DNA from: Syncephalis plumigaleata
Taxonomy: Eukaryota > Zoopagomycota > Zoopagomycetes > Zoopagales > Piptocephalidaceae
DNA length: 64,000 nucleotides
Direction of reading: 5' to 3'
Assembly (NCBI GenBank): GCA_025201365.1
Contig: JAIXMF010000001.1
Coordinates: forward strand, 806,001 to 870,000
A program made the translations under genes and the position numbers. Below, piece by piece: positions 45,401 through 56,289 of this stretch. Below the pieces are notes generated by a model. That model worked only from the letters and a program-made list of their open reading frames with translations. It had not been told where the DNA came from and made no database searches. Each line of letters begins with the position of its first letter. Position 1 is the first letter of the stretch.

Positions 45401-46888
45401 GCGGAATGATCGTGGTGCTCGTGTAGTTACGCGTGGTGCCCTCTTGCAAGTCCCATAGTCGAATATACGGTGAATCCTTACCATGCGTAGCAAGTAGACC
45501 GGATCGACGAGGCGAGTAGATTAGCGTTTCCAAACAGGCAGATCGTGTGGCCGCTTGAATACTTAACACTGACTCGGCGGGTTTACGAACATCCCATATG
45601 CGTACGATACCATCCTCCGTGAATGATGCCATTCGTTTGTCATGGAATGGATCAACTTGTACGCCATAGACCGCTTTTGTCGAGATGGTTATGCTAGCCG
45701 GCTCACTTGAACTCGCTATAATCGGTTATTCCCTGATGTCGTCGGATTCATTCATTGCTACTTACCTCTCGTGTCATAGATACGTAGCCATTTATACGCC
45801 ATGCCCGCTACTAATTGAGTGGGATTCTGAGGAAACCACGAACATGATAGGACAGCCTCGGACATGCCATACTGTTGGATGGGTTTCGGCGCGGTATTCG
45901 ATTGATTAGTCGTGGGTTGACTATCACGTTCATAGGATAATTAGTATTCTACATCGATCCTCGTCTATTCATACACGAATTACCTTGATGTAGCATATCT
46001 AAATAGGGATGATGCATCTAACATTTCATGTTACAACAAGTGTATCTAGTAGTTACTCGTCCCTATAAACTTACCTGCCATTACACCGCCTGTACTGCTT
46101 GTTCTTAACAGATTGGTAGCTTCAATGGCCGTATCTCCTTTACTCGACCCCATTGTAGATGAATTGGTCGACTGGTTCGAGGGTAGATTAGCATCGGCGA
46201 TATTACGCGCTTGTTCCACATCCCAAATCGCTAGACAATGATCGTTGCGCACTTTATCCAAACCAGTGGCTAGCAAACGCGGTTCAGCCTCCGAGAAAGC
46301 GACCACATTACAGGGACGCGAGTAGCGAACACTAAGTGCGGGATAGTTTGACGCTTGCGACGCGTTAGACATGCTCGCTGCCACTTGATTACTCGTCATG
46401 CCAGAATGTCCACCGATATAACTTGATCGTATCGAGTAGCCACCTCCTATACCAGATGGATGTAAATTGCCCGCGATAGGATGCAATCGAACGAGTAGGG
46501 TTCGTCCATTGGTTAGACCTACAGCCACTAAATCACGACATGTTGGATCGGGTGACCAAGCAAAGCACTATTACATGTACGCATATATGCATGTAGTATT
46601 AATCTATCTATGAACTACCGATACATGGTTGGTTTATTATTACCTTCATGAGTTGTACGTCAGAATTAACTGCCACCATAGCAATAGATGAATGAGCGTC
46701 CTTTTTCTATAACATAGATATCTACATTAGTTTATAATGCTTTCCCTACTAATAGATAGAACTCACTTCAGGTGTCCACTCATAAAGACGTAAATCATTA
46801 CTGCCTACGAGAATTGTTGTTCATCACGGTGAGGTGACCATACAATACGCGGTGTACGCGTACTGCCACCACTACTGGTACCACTCAT
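42422..46888 (-). CDS. sea4: MIOS / Sea4, WD40-RING subunit of GATOR2 (SEACAT)
   Basis: A multi-exon gene read from the ATG at 46888 ('[20 protein letters not shown]') to the TAA at 42422. Introns are short; exon edges I can state include 46767, 46706-46644, 46567-46075 and a 15-nt exon 45998-45984. The N-terminal WD40 part has '[18 protein letters not shown]', '[19 protein letters not shown]', '[12 protein letters not shown]' and '[19 protein letters not shown]', closely patterned on MIOS. The C-terminus has the zinc-binding module: '[18 protein letters not shown]', '[19 protein letters not shown]', '[19 protein letters not shown]', '[16 protein letters not shown]'. GATOR2/SEACAT relieves GATOR1 inhibition and so activates TORC1 at the vacuole in response to amino acids. 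At least one single-base frame break is present (near 46835). Confidence 0.9.
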
Positions 46889-47222
46889 ATTATAGCTTGC
46901 CTATATTAGTGGAATATATATATAAACTTGTCGTCGTCGTCGTCGTCGTCGTCGTGGTATAGTCACCACGCTATGATTGCTCGAATAGTAATATATATAT
47001 ATATAGCAAGCAAAAAAAGGTAAGGTAGATTGGGATAGGCAGTGTTCAATTTGCTTACGCTTATCGGTGTAAAACGAAATACGCACTTTACTCTCCTTTT
47101 TCCTCTCTTTCCTCTCGTCTTGCCTCTTTATTTGATTCAATTATTTCGATTACTAGCGTGTGTTTGTTTCCATTTCACGCCAGTTACTACTACTTTATTA
47201 CATTGTCTACAGCTGATATACG
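46889..47222. promoter_or_regulatory. Divergent promoter region, MIOS and NDUFB2
   Basis: 334 bp containing a GTC repeat (about 46930-46956), a TA run (46990-47004) and a pyrimidine-rich leader before 47223. Confidence 0.5.
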
Positions 47223-47517
47223 ATGGGTGGACACGGAACATATACTTCGGGTGCTTATGGATCATTTCGTGTTCCACCAGTGGGTCGTGCTCACTACTGG
47301 ACCGCAAAACTACTAGGTGCCAGTATGTGGTTTTTCATGATGTATCGCGCTAAGCAGGACGGACCTGCATTGCTGGTAAGAATACTTTTGGCTCTACTTG
47401 TACTCGTTTATTGTTTATTATTACTCTATATCTTTGTACTAATCTCCTACTTAGGGTTGGGAACATCCTTGGGAGCATGGACATCATCACGATAGTGAAG
47501 ACCACAAGGATAAATAA
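47223..47517 (+). CDS. NADH:ubiquinone oxidoreductase subunit B2 (complex I, NDUFB2-like)
   Basis: Two exons, 47223-47375 and 47455-47517, give 71 residues. The sequence begins 'MGGHGTYTSGAYGSFRVPP', has the single hydrophobic/aromatic helix 'LLGASMWFFMMYRAKQDGP', then 'GWEHPWEHGHHHDSEDHKD'. The pattern W-F-x-x-x-R-x-x-x-D-G followed by a His-rich tail is that of the small NDUFB2 (AGGG) accessory subunit of the complex I membrane arm. In this subunit there is no cofactor. Its presence suggests the organism has a canonical complex I. The intron begins GTAAGA and ends CTTAG. Confidence 0.8.
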
Positions 47518-47678
47518 ACAGCCATAACCATTAGGATAGGTTGCTTATTTCAAAGAAGAATACCGCTAGATATGATGCGTTATTGTTCGTGTTTCACAAT
47601 AATATATACAATTTATATATTCATATATTCATATATATTGAATAGGATAGGATATGATAATAATGACGTGCACTGTTA

Positions 47679-47903
47679 TTAGTTGTTTCTTTGCTGCTTA
47701 TTATTATCAGTGCTATTGTCATTGTTGTTGTTACTATTAGGTTGATCAGTGTTGGCATCATTCCTGGATGTTTCTTGTGCTAACTCGGCATGAATACGAT
47801 CGAATGCGCGTAAATAACGCGTTAACCATACATAAGCCACGAGAATAAGAGAAGCCACGAGAATATCGTTTGTTGACGTGGAAAACGAAATAATATTGCC
47901 CAT
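47679..47903 (-). CDS. Small one-helix membrane protein, unknown
   Basis: 74 residues from the ATG at 47903. There is one hydrophobic helix ('ILVASLILVAYVWLTRYL'), then 'RAFDRIHAELAQETSRND' and an Asn-rich tail. An acceptor-like ttctag sits directly before the start, so a 5' UTR intron is likely. Tail-anchored or mitochondrial small proteins have this look, but I recognise no family. It converges on the NDUFB2 gene, 161 bp apart. Confidence 0.5.
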   Translation of the reverse strand: MGNIISFSTSTNDILVASLILVAYVWLTRYLRAFDRIHAELAQETSRNDANTDQPNSNNNNDNSTDNNKQQRNN

Positions 47904-48751
47904 ATTGCTAGAAATCAAATAGTGTATAGAATGTAATTTGTTGCAACAGTAACAGCAACAACGATGATGATATTCTGTTATACCTGCAACCTTGTTTATT
48001 GTTTATTTGAATTGAAGCATTACACACTAGTTAATTACAATTAGAATCATTAATAAAGTAGTCCTTGGTTACTTGTAAATAAATAAATAAAATAGCTAAT
48101 AACAAGGATATTAATAGCTTGTATGAATCTTTTACTTGATCATGAAATGATTTAGATTCAACGATCATTCATGTCATCATCATCATCATCATCATCATCG
48201 CTAATAAGCATAGTACTAACTAGCCTAGTGACTATATATGTATAGAAGATTAATCTGGACTGAATGACCTAGTAACAATGATTAATACTAACTGATTGTC
48301 ATCATCAGCCGTTAATCTACGCGTAGGCGTACGAGCATGAATAGGAAGCGAGTGTTCAAACAGGTGCACGTAACCATGCCTACAGCGTGTTTACACTAGT
48401 GCATCTACATAAAGTCACTGCATCGACGGGTTGGCTACTAAGAAACCACCTATTTGGAGTCATACATTCGAACCAAGTAACCAATCTATGCGACTCCTGG
48501 TGCACAATCAAATCTGCCGTATAACAAGATGGACTGTTATGACGCCCGCTTAAGAAGCATTCTGTTGGACGACAACTTGCTTCTACTGCATCGCTTACCA
48601 TTTACTACGGTCGTCAAAACCCTTCTCCTAATACCTTTCTCGTTCCATTTATATATCCATTCATTCATTCATTCATCTATCTATCCTAACGTCGACATAT
48701 TAGTTGTTTCGTAGACATTTCTCTCCTATATTACATTATAAAAAAGACAGG
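47904..48751. other. Intergenic, about 850 bp
   Basis: AT-rich with a CAT repeat (about 48174-48200). The last 100 bases are C/T-rich with a CATT run (48655-48680) and form the leader of the aspartyl protease. No gene. Confidence 0.5.
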
Positions 48752-50344
48752 ATGGTTCGTCCCACCCTATTTTCAAATGCCGGCGCCCTAACCGCTTGTC
48801 TATTGCTGATCAATGCCGTTGCCGCCGATATCGTAAGGTAATACCGACATTATGTGCCATTTATTTCTATTTATTTCTTGTTGTGCTTTCTTTTAAAAAA
48901 GGGTCACCCTACAACGAACCATGCTTGACGCTGCTCATAATGCCACGGAAATGCATCCCGGTCGTCCCGGTCGTATGATTCGACAGTCGGTGGCGAGGGA
49001 ACGACTCGAGGCCTACATGAAAGATATCGCGGTAAGAGGCGTATCCGCTAATCTGCAACATAGACTCATTAGTGTTGTAATAGTATTTCGGTACAGTGCA
49101 AGTGGGCAATCCTCCACGTAGTTTCCGAGTTGATTTCGACACGGGTAGCGCCAACACCTGGATATCCTCCACGCTTTGTAGCTCCGTTGCCTGTATGAAT
49201 CATCGTCGTTTCGACCCGAACGAATCGACCTCCTTCCATAACGATGGCAGACGCTTCCTCGTGCAGTATGGCGATGGTTCCTCCGTCAACGGTCAATTGG
49301 GACATGACGACATGAATATTGGCGGGGTCACCCTACGCAATCAACCCTTTGGACTCGCCCAGTACGAGAGTGACGACATGGACGATAGCACCATCGATGG
49401 CATAATGGGTCTGGCATTCCCCGCTCTAAGCGCTGTGGCCGGTGTACCCACCGTGTTGGACACGATGGTGAATCAGCATCTACTGGATGCGCCGGTGTTC
49501 TCGTTCCATTTGTCGCGAGGTGGCGAGGACGGTCAAAGTACCGGCGAGATCATCTTTGGCGGCATCGACTCGTCACGCTTCCATAAACCGATGCGATTCG
49601 CATCTGTAACACGTCCACTCTACTGGCAATTCCATGTGGATAACGTTTACCTCGGCGATAACTCGCTTCATCTTAGTTCGGATGCCGTGGTCGATACGGG
49701 CACCTCGCTGATTGTGGTGCCTAATAATATCGCGCGTCAAATACACAGTCACATTCCCGGTTCTATCTTCTCGCGTACCAGTGGCTGGCTCGTTCCTTGC
49801 AATCTCTCGGGCACCGGTCCTGATCTCGTATTCGAAATGGCTGGCGGTCGATCTAGCGTGCCCAGTATAGATTATGTGGGACCGGCACTTACCCTCACAC
49901 CCGACATGTGCTTTAGTAACATTATGAACAGTGACATTGAAGTAAGTGCTAATATTGATAATAGGAACAATTGACAATTGATAATAATATGTTTATATGT
50001 AGCATTGGATATTGGGCGATACATTCTTAAAGAACAACTACGTAATGTTCGATTATGGTAATAAACGTATTGGTTTTGCACATCGTACGGAGGATGTACG
50101 CGTACGTCGAGCAAAAACAACCGTCAGCTCCACCGGTAAAAACCGAATCCGTGGCCAACAAAAGCTAATTAATACTGATGAGGTGGAATCGATATTGGAG
50201 CATATCGACTCGTCGCATCATGCCACGAATAATACTGAAGCTAACTCGCCACAACACCATGACGAAATAGTAGTAGCTGACTCGAAAGAGACTAATCATC
50301 CCGTAACGCTTCCTGTTGATCAAATATCAAATGACATCGAGTAA
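48752..50344 (+). CDS. Secreted pepsin-like aspartyl protease (A1 family)
   Basis: Four exons in phase: 48752-48837, 48902-49031, 49084-49941 and 50003-50344, 471 residues. Exon 1 encodes a signal peptide ('MVRPTLFSNAGALTACLLL', cleavage after VAA). A short propeptide follows, then the mature enzyme at 'YFGTVQVGNPPRSFRVDFD'. Both catalytic Asp are present: DTGSANTW (about residue 91) and VVDTGTSLIV (about residue 276). The flap Tyr lies in 'FLVQYGDGSSVNG', and 'HWILGDTFLKNNYVMFDYG' closes the C-lobe. A hydrophilic tail of about 95 residues extends beyond the usual end. It cleaves proteins outside the cell, generally at acid pH. Codon use is C-biased, as in other highly expressed genes here. 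No frame break. Confidence 0.93.
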
Positions 50345-50644
50345 TACATTTAAAATGGACTATATTCCCTTTCTTCTACATGTGTGTGTGTGTGTATATG
50401 TTTATTCTTTAACCGTGTCATACTTTTATGCTGCATTCGTTGCAGTGATTAATGATCAACGGTATTGCCATTAAAAATTGCAACCATTAACAAACCATAG
50501 TTAAAAGCAAGTTTAAACATGAATACAATCAATAGAATATTATGCATACATGTATATATCTACGCTAATTAGAAGCGAAACGTAATGGCTAATGGTGATG
50601 TTTATTTCTCTTCAAAGCGTGAATATGAATGTATGATTATCCTC
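50345..50644. other. Intergenic between convergent genes
   Basis: 300 bp, AT-rich, with a GT repeat near 50383-50396. Nothing recognised. Confidence 0.5.
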
Positions 50645-51127
50645 TTATTGCTTTGCTTTCTTTTCAGTTTTTAACCTTCTACGAATATAAATGAAATAGT
50701 CAGTGTAATGCTGTTTTGTATCTCCCGTAAGAGGAGCTCCCTTATCATCAATAAGCTGATTAACATTGACCTTATGCTCTCTTAGATCGACCAGTGTGGC
50801 AACAAGCTTATCCGATGTCACCGAGCTAACAAGTTGATTTTTCGCGAATCGTTTAATGATGAGATCTATGTGAACACGAAACTGATCCATCAGATTCTTA
50901 ACGTCAGTTCCATCGTCATTCTGTCGACGTGTAACAGCGATGATTTCATCTGTACGTGAATTGCTAGATTTATAGTCTATTACTTTTGTTGTTGAACCAC
51001 TTAATGACGAAGGGTCTATATTATGATGATGAAGCGGTACTGCCTCTACTCTATCCATAACAAATAGATCTAGTGATAATGATAATAATGATAATAATGA
51101 TAATGGTAATAATGGTATTAGACGCAT
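50645..51127 (-). CDS. Secreted protein of unknown function
   Basis: A single frame of 160 residues. The signal peptide is very Leu/Ser-rich ('MRLIPLLPLSLLSLLSLSLD', cleavage near VEA). The mature part contains 'RRQNDDGTDVKNLMDQFRV' and a predicted helical region to 'YFIYIRRRLKTEKKAKQ', with no cysteines. No known family is recognised. The length, clean signal peptide and codon use support a real gene. The signal region is partly built from degenerate ATT/ATC repeats on the plus strand. Confidence 0.6.
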   Translation of the reverse strand: MRLIPLLPLSLLSLLSLSLDLFVMDRVEAVPLHHHNIDPSSLSGSTTKVIDYKSSNSRTDEIIAVTRRQNDDGTDVKNLMDQFRVHIDLIIKRFAKNQLVSSVTSDKLVATLVDLREHKVNVNQLIDDKGAPLTGDTKQHYTDYFIYIRRRLKTEKKAKQ

Positions 51128-51759
51128 GGTTATCTAACAAAGGTGTGAAATTAATGAATGGATAAGTATATGAAAGGGAATCAACCTACAAATGAAATGG
51201 AGGAAAAGACGACAATGAACGGACTATTCGAGTGGTAGTGGTAGTAATGTCTTTTTTCTACTTGCTTACTCGCCATTTATATAGATACACCGCGAGATTG
51301 GCCGTAAATAGTCGTCTAGGGATGCATGCGCATGTCGAAATGATTGTTTACACCAATGGAAGGGAGATAATGCAGAAGGAAGGACAAGCAGGCTAATTTG
51401 TACTTGCGGATGTGCATGCGCGCGCGTTACCTTGTCCACAGAACTGGCATGCAGCAAAAGATGGATTCCCCTGTAGTACTATTATCGTCGACATTTACGT
51501 TAACTGGTTTAGTAGACCATATGGATACTGATACTGATAAGAATAGAATGTATTTGATATCGCGTGCTAACAATGATAACAGACGAGTAGTAGTAGTAAT
51601 AGTGTATCACATCACATTACTAGACTTGTATTCAAATAAGAGTGACTTAAACTAGTGAGTATACTATGCTAGATATCTTTCATTTGATCTACAACATGCT
51701 CAGTTCATGTAATATTTATTCGATATTGATTGATTGATTACAATCATACGGTTACAACA
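51128..51759. other. Intergenic, about 630 bp
   Basis: Promoter of the secreted gene at 51127 and 3' side of the PPR gene. A tatatagatacaccg motif (51280s) could be a TATA region. No supported gene. Confidence 0.45.
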
Positions 51760-53272
51760 TTATTGTTTTTTATGATGAAATTGTGATGATTTGGAATTAT
51801 CAGATGTCACATATTGATCATCCAATTTATCACGTATCCTTTTAATGTCCGATACTAGTAAACCGGTAGCTGATAAAAAGTTTGGCAAGTCTGGTTGATA
51901 CACGCCAGTGCTAGCATATTTATCAAGTGCACGACAGAAATACTGATAGCCACGCTTGGGTTGTTGCATACGAGCACAGCATAGCATTAATAAATTCATA
52001 TTGGCAGGTGTAGGTGCCAAATAGCGATGAGCATCATCATCATTAGTAGTAGCTGTTGTTGTTGTTGTGGCATTCTCATTATCACTAGATAAAGATTGCT
52101 GCTGCTGCTGCTGCTCATCACCAAGACCTAGATAATGATCAGCAATAAAGAATGCTCGATGTTGCGCGTCTTTTATGGTTACTCTACTGCATGCCAGTAA
52201 AATTGAACCTATTAGTACGCTATCCACGGGAATACCACCTATGCGCACGTCATTCTTCCAAATATCCCAAGCACGATCGAACTCGTCCATCCGAGCGAAT
52301 GCCGCGATAAGTGTACTGGCCGCCACACTATCCATACGTTGTCGCTCTCGTAATACACGAACAATCTGGTCAAGTCGATTCGTATGGGCTGCTTTGGCGT
52401 ATACTTTAATCGCCACATTCAAATGAATCTGACTTAATCTACCGTAGACATCTTCAATGCTACTCGCTGCTGATGTGGCATCTGTGATCGAGCGTAATAC
52501 CGTATCAGTTAATGCGATATTGACATTTTGCGATCGTGCAAATGCATTCAGTAGATTCGTGAAAGTTTGACCGGTAGGCTTAAATCCACGTTTCTTCATC
52601 TAAATACGAGAGGAGGAGTCAGTTTATTACGCTATTTGCCTATGTCGTTTAACTCGTTGCACTTGCCTGATTATAAGCATGCCATGCATTCTTTCCTTGT
52701 CCAGCTCGTCCGTAGGCTTGTATTAATTCATTCCAAACCACAGGCGATTGTGCTTTTATCGGTGTCTCCTTTAGCAGCTCCAGTGCTTCCTCTAGCTTCC
52801 CTGCCTTGTATAGCCTATTCAACTTATCTGTAAGTAGGTAAGGATCCTTGAAATAGTTTGGTTGTTGCTTCTTTGTTCGGCTAAATGGAATGGCAATGTC
52901 TTTATGCTTATTGCTATCGTTTTTCTTTGGTGTACGTATATGCTTTTGTTCACGCATTGTAGTGGATAACGAACGATTTACCGATGCTACATCATTTTTA
53001 CGCTTATTGCTATCGTTTTTCTTTGGTGGTGTACGCATATGCTTTTGTTCACGCATAGTAGTGGATAACGAACGATTTATCGATGCTACATCATTTTTAC
53101 GCTTATAGATATCGCTTTTCTTTGATGGCGTACGCGGCTGGTCTCGCGAGTATATTATGCTAGACGTGCTTAGGCAGCAACAATTTATCGGCCATTGTCG
53201 ATATGATAGCGGTGCTACGGACGAGATCCGCGTGTTAACTAGGAGACATGACGATAATCGAAACGAATTCAT
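51760..53272 (-). CDS. Mitochondrial pentatricopeptide-repeat (PPR) protein
   Basis: Two exons, 53272-52667 and 52599-51760, 481 residues, in phase. The intron is of the GC-AG type (donor CAG|GCAAGT). The N-terminus ('MNSFRLSSCLLVNTRISSV') is Ser/Arg-rich as in mitochondrial presequences. It is followed by an internally repeated Lys-rich segment (two copies of about 33 residues, 'KRKNDVASINRSLSTTMREQ' type). PPR-like helical pairs follow: 'NRLYKAGKLEEALELLKE', 'WNELIQAYGRAGQGKNAWHA', 'GFKPTGQTFTNLLNAFARS', 'TLIAAFARMDEFDRAWDIW'. A poly-Gln and a poly-Thr run interrupt the C-terminal half. Such proteins bind organelle RNA for processing or translation; the target is not predictable. It is divergent from LST8 with only 178 bp between the starts. 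Confidence 0.8.
52915..53110. repeat. Coding tandem repeat, two units of about 99 bp
   Basis: Two highly similar units within the PPR gene; shared plus-strand text includes cgcttattgctatcgttttt and gtggataacgaacgattta. The translations differ in only a few residues. Confidence 0.85.
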
Positions 53273-53450
53273 TAGAAATAGAAATAAAGTAGAAAGGCTT
53301 TTTTTATAATAAATTTTCGTTATTTTCGTTATTCATTCTACTGATCATTTGTGTGCTATGAATTTGTCGTCACAATCAACACACACCCAATCCATTAATC
53401 CATCAACCAGCCATCCTCTACTTACATTTCTTTTCTTTAGTCAATTAACT

Positions 53451-55039
53451 ATGGTTACGCGGCAACCAACAACAACAACAACAACAGCAAGTGCACGGTA
53501 GACACGGCACTCATCATAGTCATTCGCAAACTGCTGCTGCTGCTGCTGCTGCCGCGTCGAATCCAATTGATGTTCTACTAGCAACCGCTGGTTATGATCA
53601 TACTATTCGTTTCTGGGAAGCACTAAGCGGTGCTTGCTATCGTACTATTCAACATCCTGACTCGGTAAGTCAAATGCTAGGTTAAATAAGCGAGTCATCC
53701 ATTACTCTCGACTTATATATTGCTAATAGCAAGTCAACCGACTTGTAATATCACCTGACCGTCGTTTTTTGGCTGCAGCAGGTAAGTTTTCATATTGACA
53801 GTACACATAGTATTAACAAAGAGCGCCATCACTATTACTATTAGGCAATCCTAGAGTTCGTTTATATGATGTCAATAGCGGCAATACTAATCCAGTAAGT
53901 AGTGAATGATGGATATCGACATGACTTGCTAACATCAATATCCGAGTAGATAGTGACACTTGAAGGACATACAGCAAATGTAACTGGTATAGCTTTCAGT
54001 GCTAGTAGTACCTGGGTAGCCACTAGCAGTGAGGATGGTACGGTTAAGGTGTGGGATATTCGGTAAGTAGATGATCGTAAATGGTTAGCTTATTATTCAT
54101 GCTATGAAACTATAGTACAGGCACGGTACAGCGTGACTATGATCATAGAGCACCGGTGAATGACGTATGCGCTCATCCTAACCAGGCTGAGATCATTAGT
54201 TGTAATCAGGCTGGTAGTATGATTATATGGGATCTTACGGAGAATGCTTGTACACATGAACTCGTACGTACTGATATCATTGACTATTGCATGTATTAAT
54301 TTACTATGAAATGAATACACATATATACATACATGCATATGTAGGTACCAGAAGAAGATGTACCTATTCACTCGGTGGCAGTATCTAGTGATTGTACCAC
54401 ATTAGTTGCTGGTAATAATCGAGTAAGTAATGAATGATATCCTACTCTTATGGTTCTACCCATTTACTTATAACAACCACTAGGGCAATGTTTATGTATG
54501 GCGCATGCCACGCAAGGATGATTTTAGCGATTTACGCCCTGTTCATAAATTCCAAGCACATACGAACTATTTAACTCGATGCTCATTAAGCTACGATCAA
54601 ATGACCCAGTCAATGTAAATACTATACTAACAATGGCACATACATACATACATGTATATATCATTCTAACTTGTATTTATTACAACCTCTAGTCTTTTAG
54701 CAACATGTTCTGCCGATGCCACCGTAAAGATATGGAATCTATCCGATTCTGAATTCTCACTACGTCGTACATTAATTGGGCATCAACGATGGGTATGGGA
54801 TTGTGCATTCTCGGCAGATTCAGCATTTATGGTGACAGGTAAGCAATACAAAGGGGTGCTTGCTATTATTGCTATTGCTAACCATATCTGTTACTATATA
54901 TATATATATCTCACCCTTACTAGCATCATCCGATAATAGTGCACGTCTATGGGATCTCAGTAGTGGTGAAACTATTCGACAATATAATGGACACAATAAA
55001 GCGACTGTATGTGTGGCATTGAATGATGCTACCGTTTAA
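53451..55039 (+). CDS. lst8: LST8 orthologue, WD40 subunit of TOR complexes
   Basis: Nine exons: 53451-53664, 53730-53781, 53845-53894, 53950-54062, 54116-54263, 54345-54422, 54484-54614, 54693-54838 and 54924-55039. The seven-bladed propeller is typical: '[20 protein letters not shown]', '[17 protein letters not shown]', '[10 protein letters not shown]', '[14 protein letters not shown]', '[10 protein letters not shown]', '[19 protein letters not shown]', '[16 protein letters not shown]', '[17 protein letters not shown]', '[15 protein letters not shown]'. LST8 binds the TOR kinase domain and stabilises TORC1 and TORC2. The N-terminus carries an unusual poly-Gln/poly-Ala extension of about 40 residues. 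The total exon length is one base over a multiple of three, the break lying in the CAA repeat just after the ATG. About 348 residues. Confidence 0.92.
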
Positions 55040-56289
55040 TAGTTACCATCGATTATAACACTGTATTCTATATATCTATGTATCATTTGATAATGATACA
55101 TGTGTTTGTGTGGCATGCCATTCTTCTAATATAACAGGATACACTTTTATATAGCATGTGTCAGCTGATTGGTTCGTACTGCACATGGGCCAAGTCCATT
55201 ATACCTTTTGCATTCACACACATGCAAACAGAGAGAGAGAGAAAGTGAGAACCATGCATTCACACTTGACATCCCCTTAATTTTAATTCATCTCTTCACA
55301 CTCACGCTCACACTGCACAACTTATTCTCGTTCGATTTCACTTTTACTACTACTACTCTCACTAGTGTCTTTACACTATATTCTGATTGTCACTCCTGCA
55401 CCTCTTCTACCTGAATAGTTTGCAGGCTTTGATCAACTCCACGGCCACTGCGTGTATACACTTTTTTAGACGCTAATCTGCGCTCTCATCTATCCACGTA
55501 TCATCTACTGGATCTATCATCATCATCACTACCACTACCACTACTACTGATTTCGGTGCGTTCTTTCTTCTTTATTTATTATCATTTTGCATACATACTA
55601 CATACATACAATTTATGGGGGATAGAGCATAGAGGGATGTTATAGCAGCGAGATAGATACTTGTTAGTGTGTGCTCGTCATCATAGTATATATATATATT
55701 TGTACATTATTATTATTATTATTATTGCTGTTGTTGTTGTTTATGAGTGGTAGATAACGACCACAAGCATGGCATTGTCTTTCCCAATTTATTAGCTAGT
55801 TGCTATTTACCTAGCTAGTGCCATATAGATAGAGCGATAAGAGGGAAAAAGAAAGCATATCACAATGTTTACACATTTTACTTACCTTTCACTTTGTTCT
55901 TCTTCTGTTACTTTTACATGCATAACCATTTTCACGTCCATCTGTTTATTTGCTGCCGTCTATTCAACTTTCCGTACTGGTTTTACCTCGACAACTAACG
56001 CATCTACTCCAATCATATCATATCATCATCATCATCGTCATCATCATTTCCATTCTTCCTGTCACTACACTACCATTACCATCGCTACTACTACCTTTAT
56101 TGTACTACTACTACTACTACTAATATTGCCATTTGCAATTGTAACATTATGCTACGACGATCGATTAAAACACGATCATCATGACTTTTTTACTGGTAAC
56201 AATAATACAGCTCTTGTACTATTCAAGTAGCGTATTGGATATTCATCATTTGATTGTTTAGCTTACTAGTAAAAAAAACAAAAGCCATC
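55040..56289. promoter_or_regulatory. Promoter and long pyrimidine-rich leader of the KH-protein gene
   Basis: About 1.25 kb. Strongly C/T-rich segments lie at about 55174-55560 and 55865-56150, with CAT, ACT and ATT trinucleotide runs. No supported gene; a long 5' UTR or a non-coding transcript is possible. Confidence 0.45.

Noticed and set aside
48380-48601. 73-codon minus-strand frame with several Cys
   Set aside because: No signal peptide, no splice or promoter context, and not matched to any neighbouring gene.
52915-53110. CRISPR-like direct repeat
   Set aside because: Only two contiguous units, in frame and coding within a eukaryotic PPR gene.
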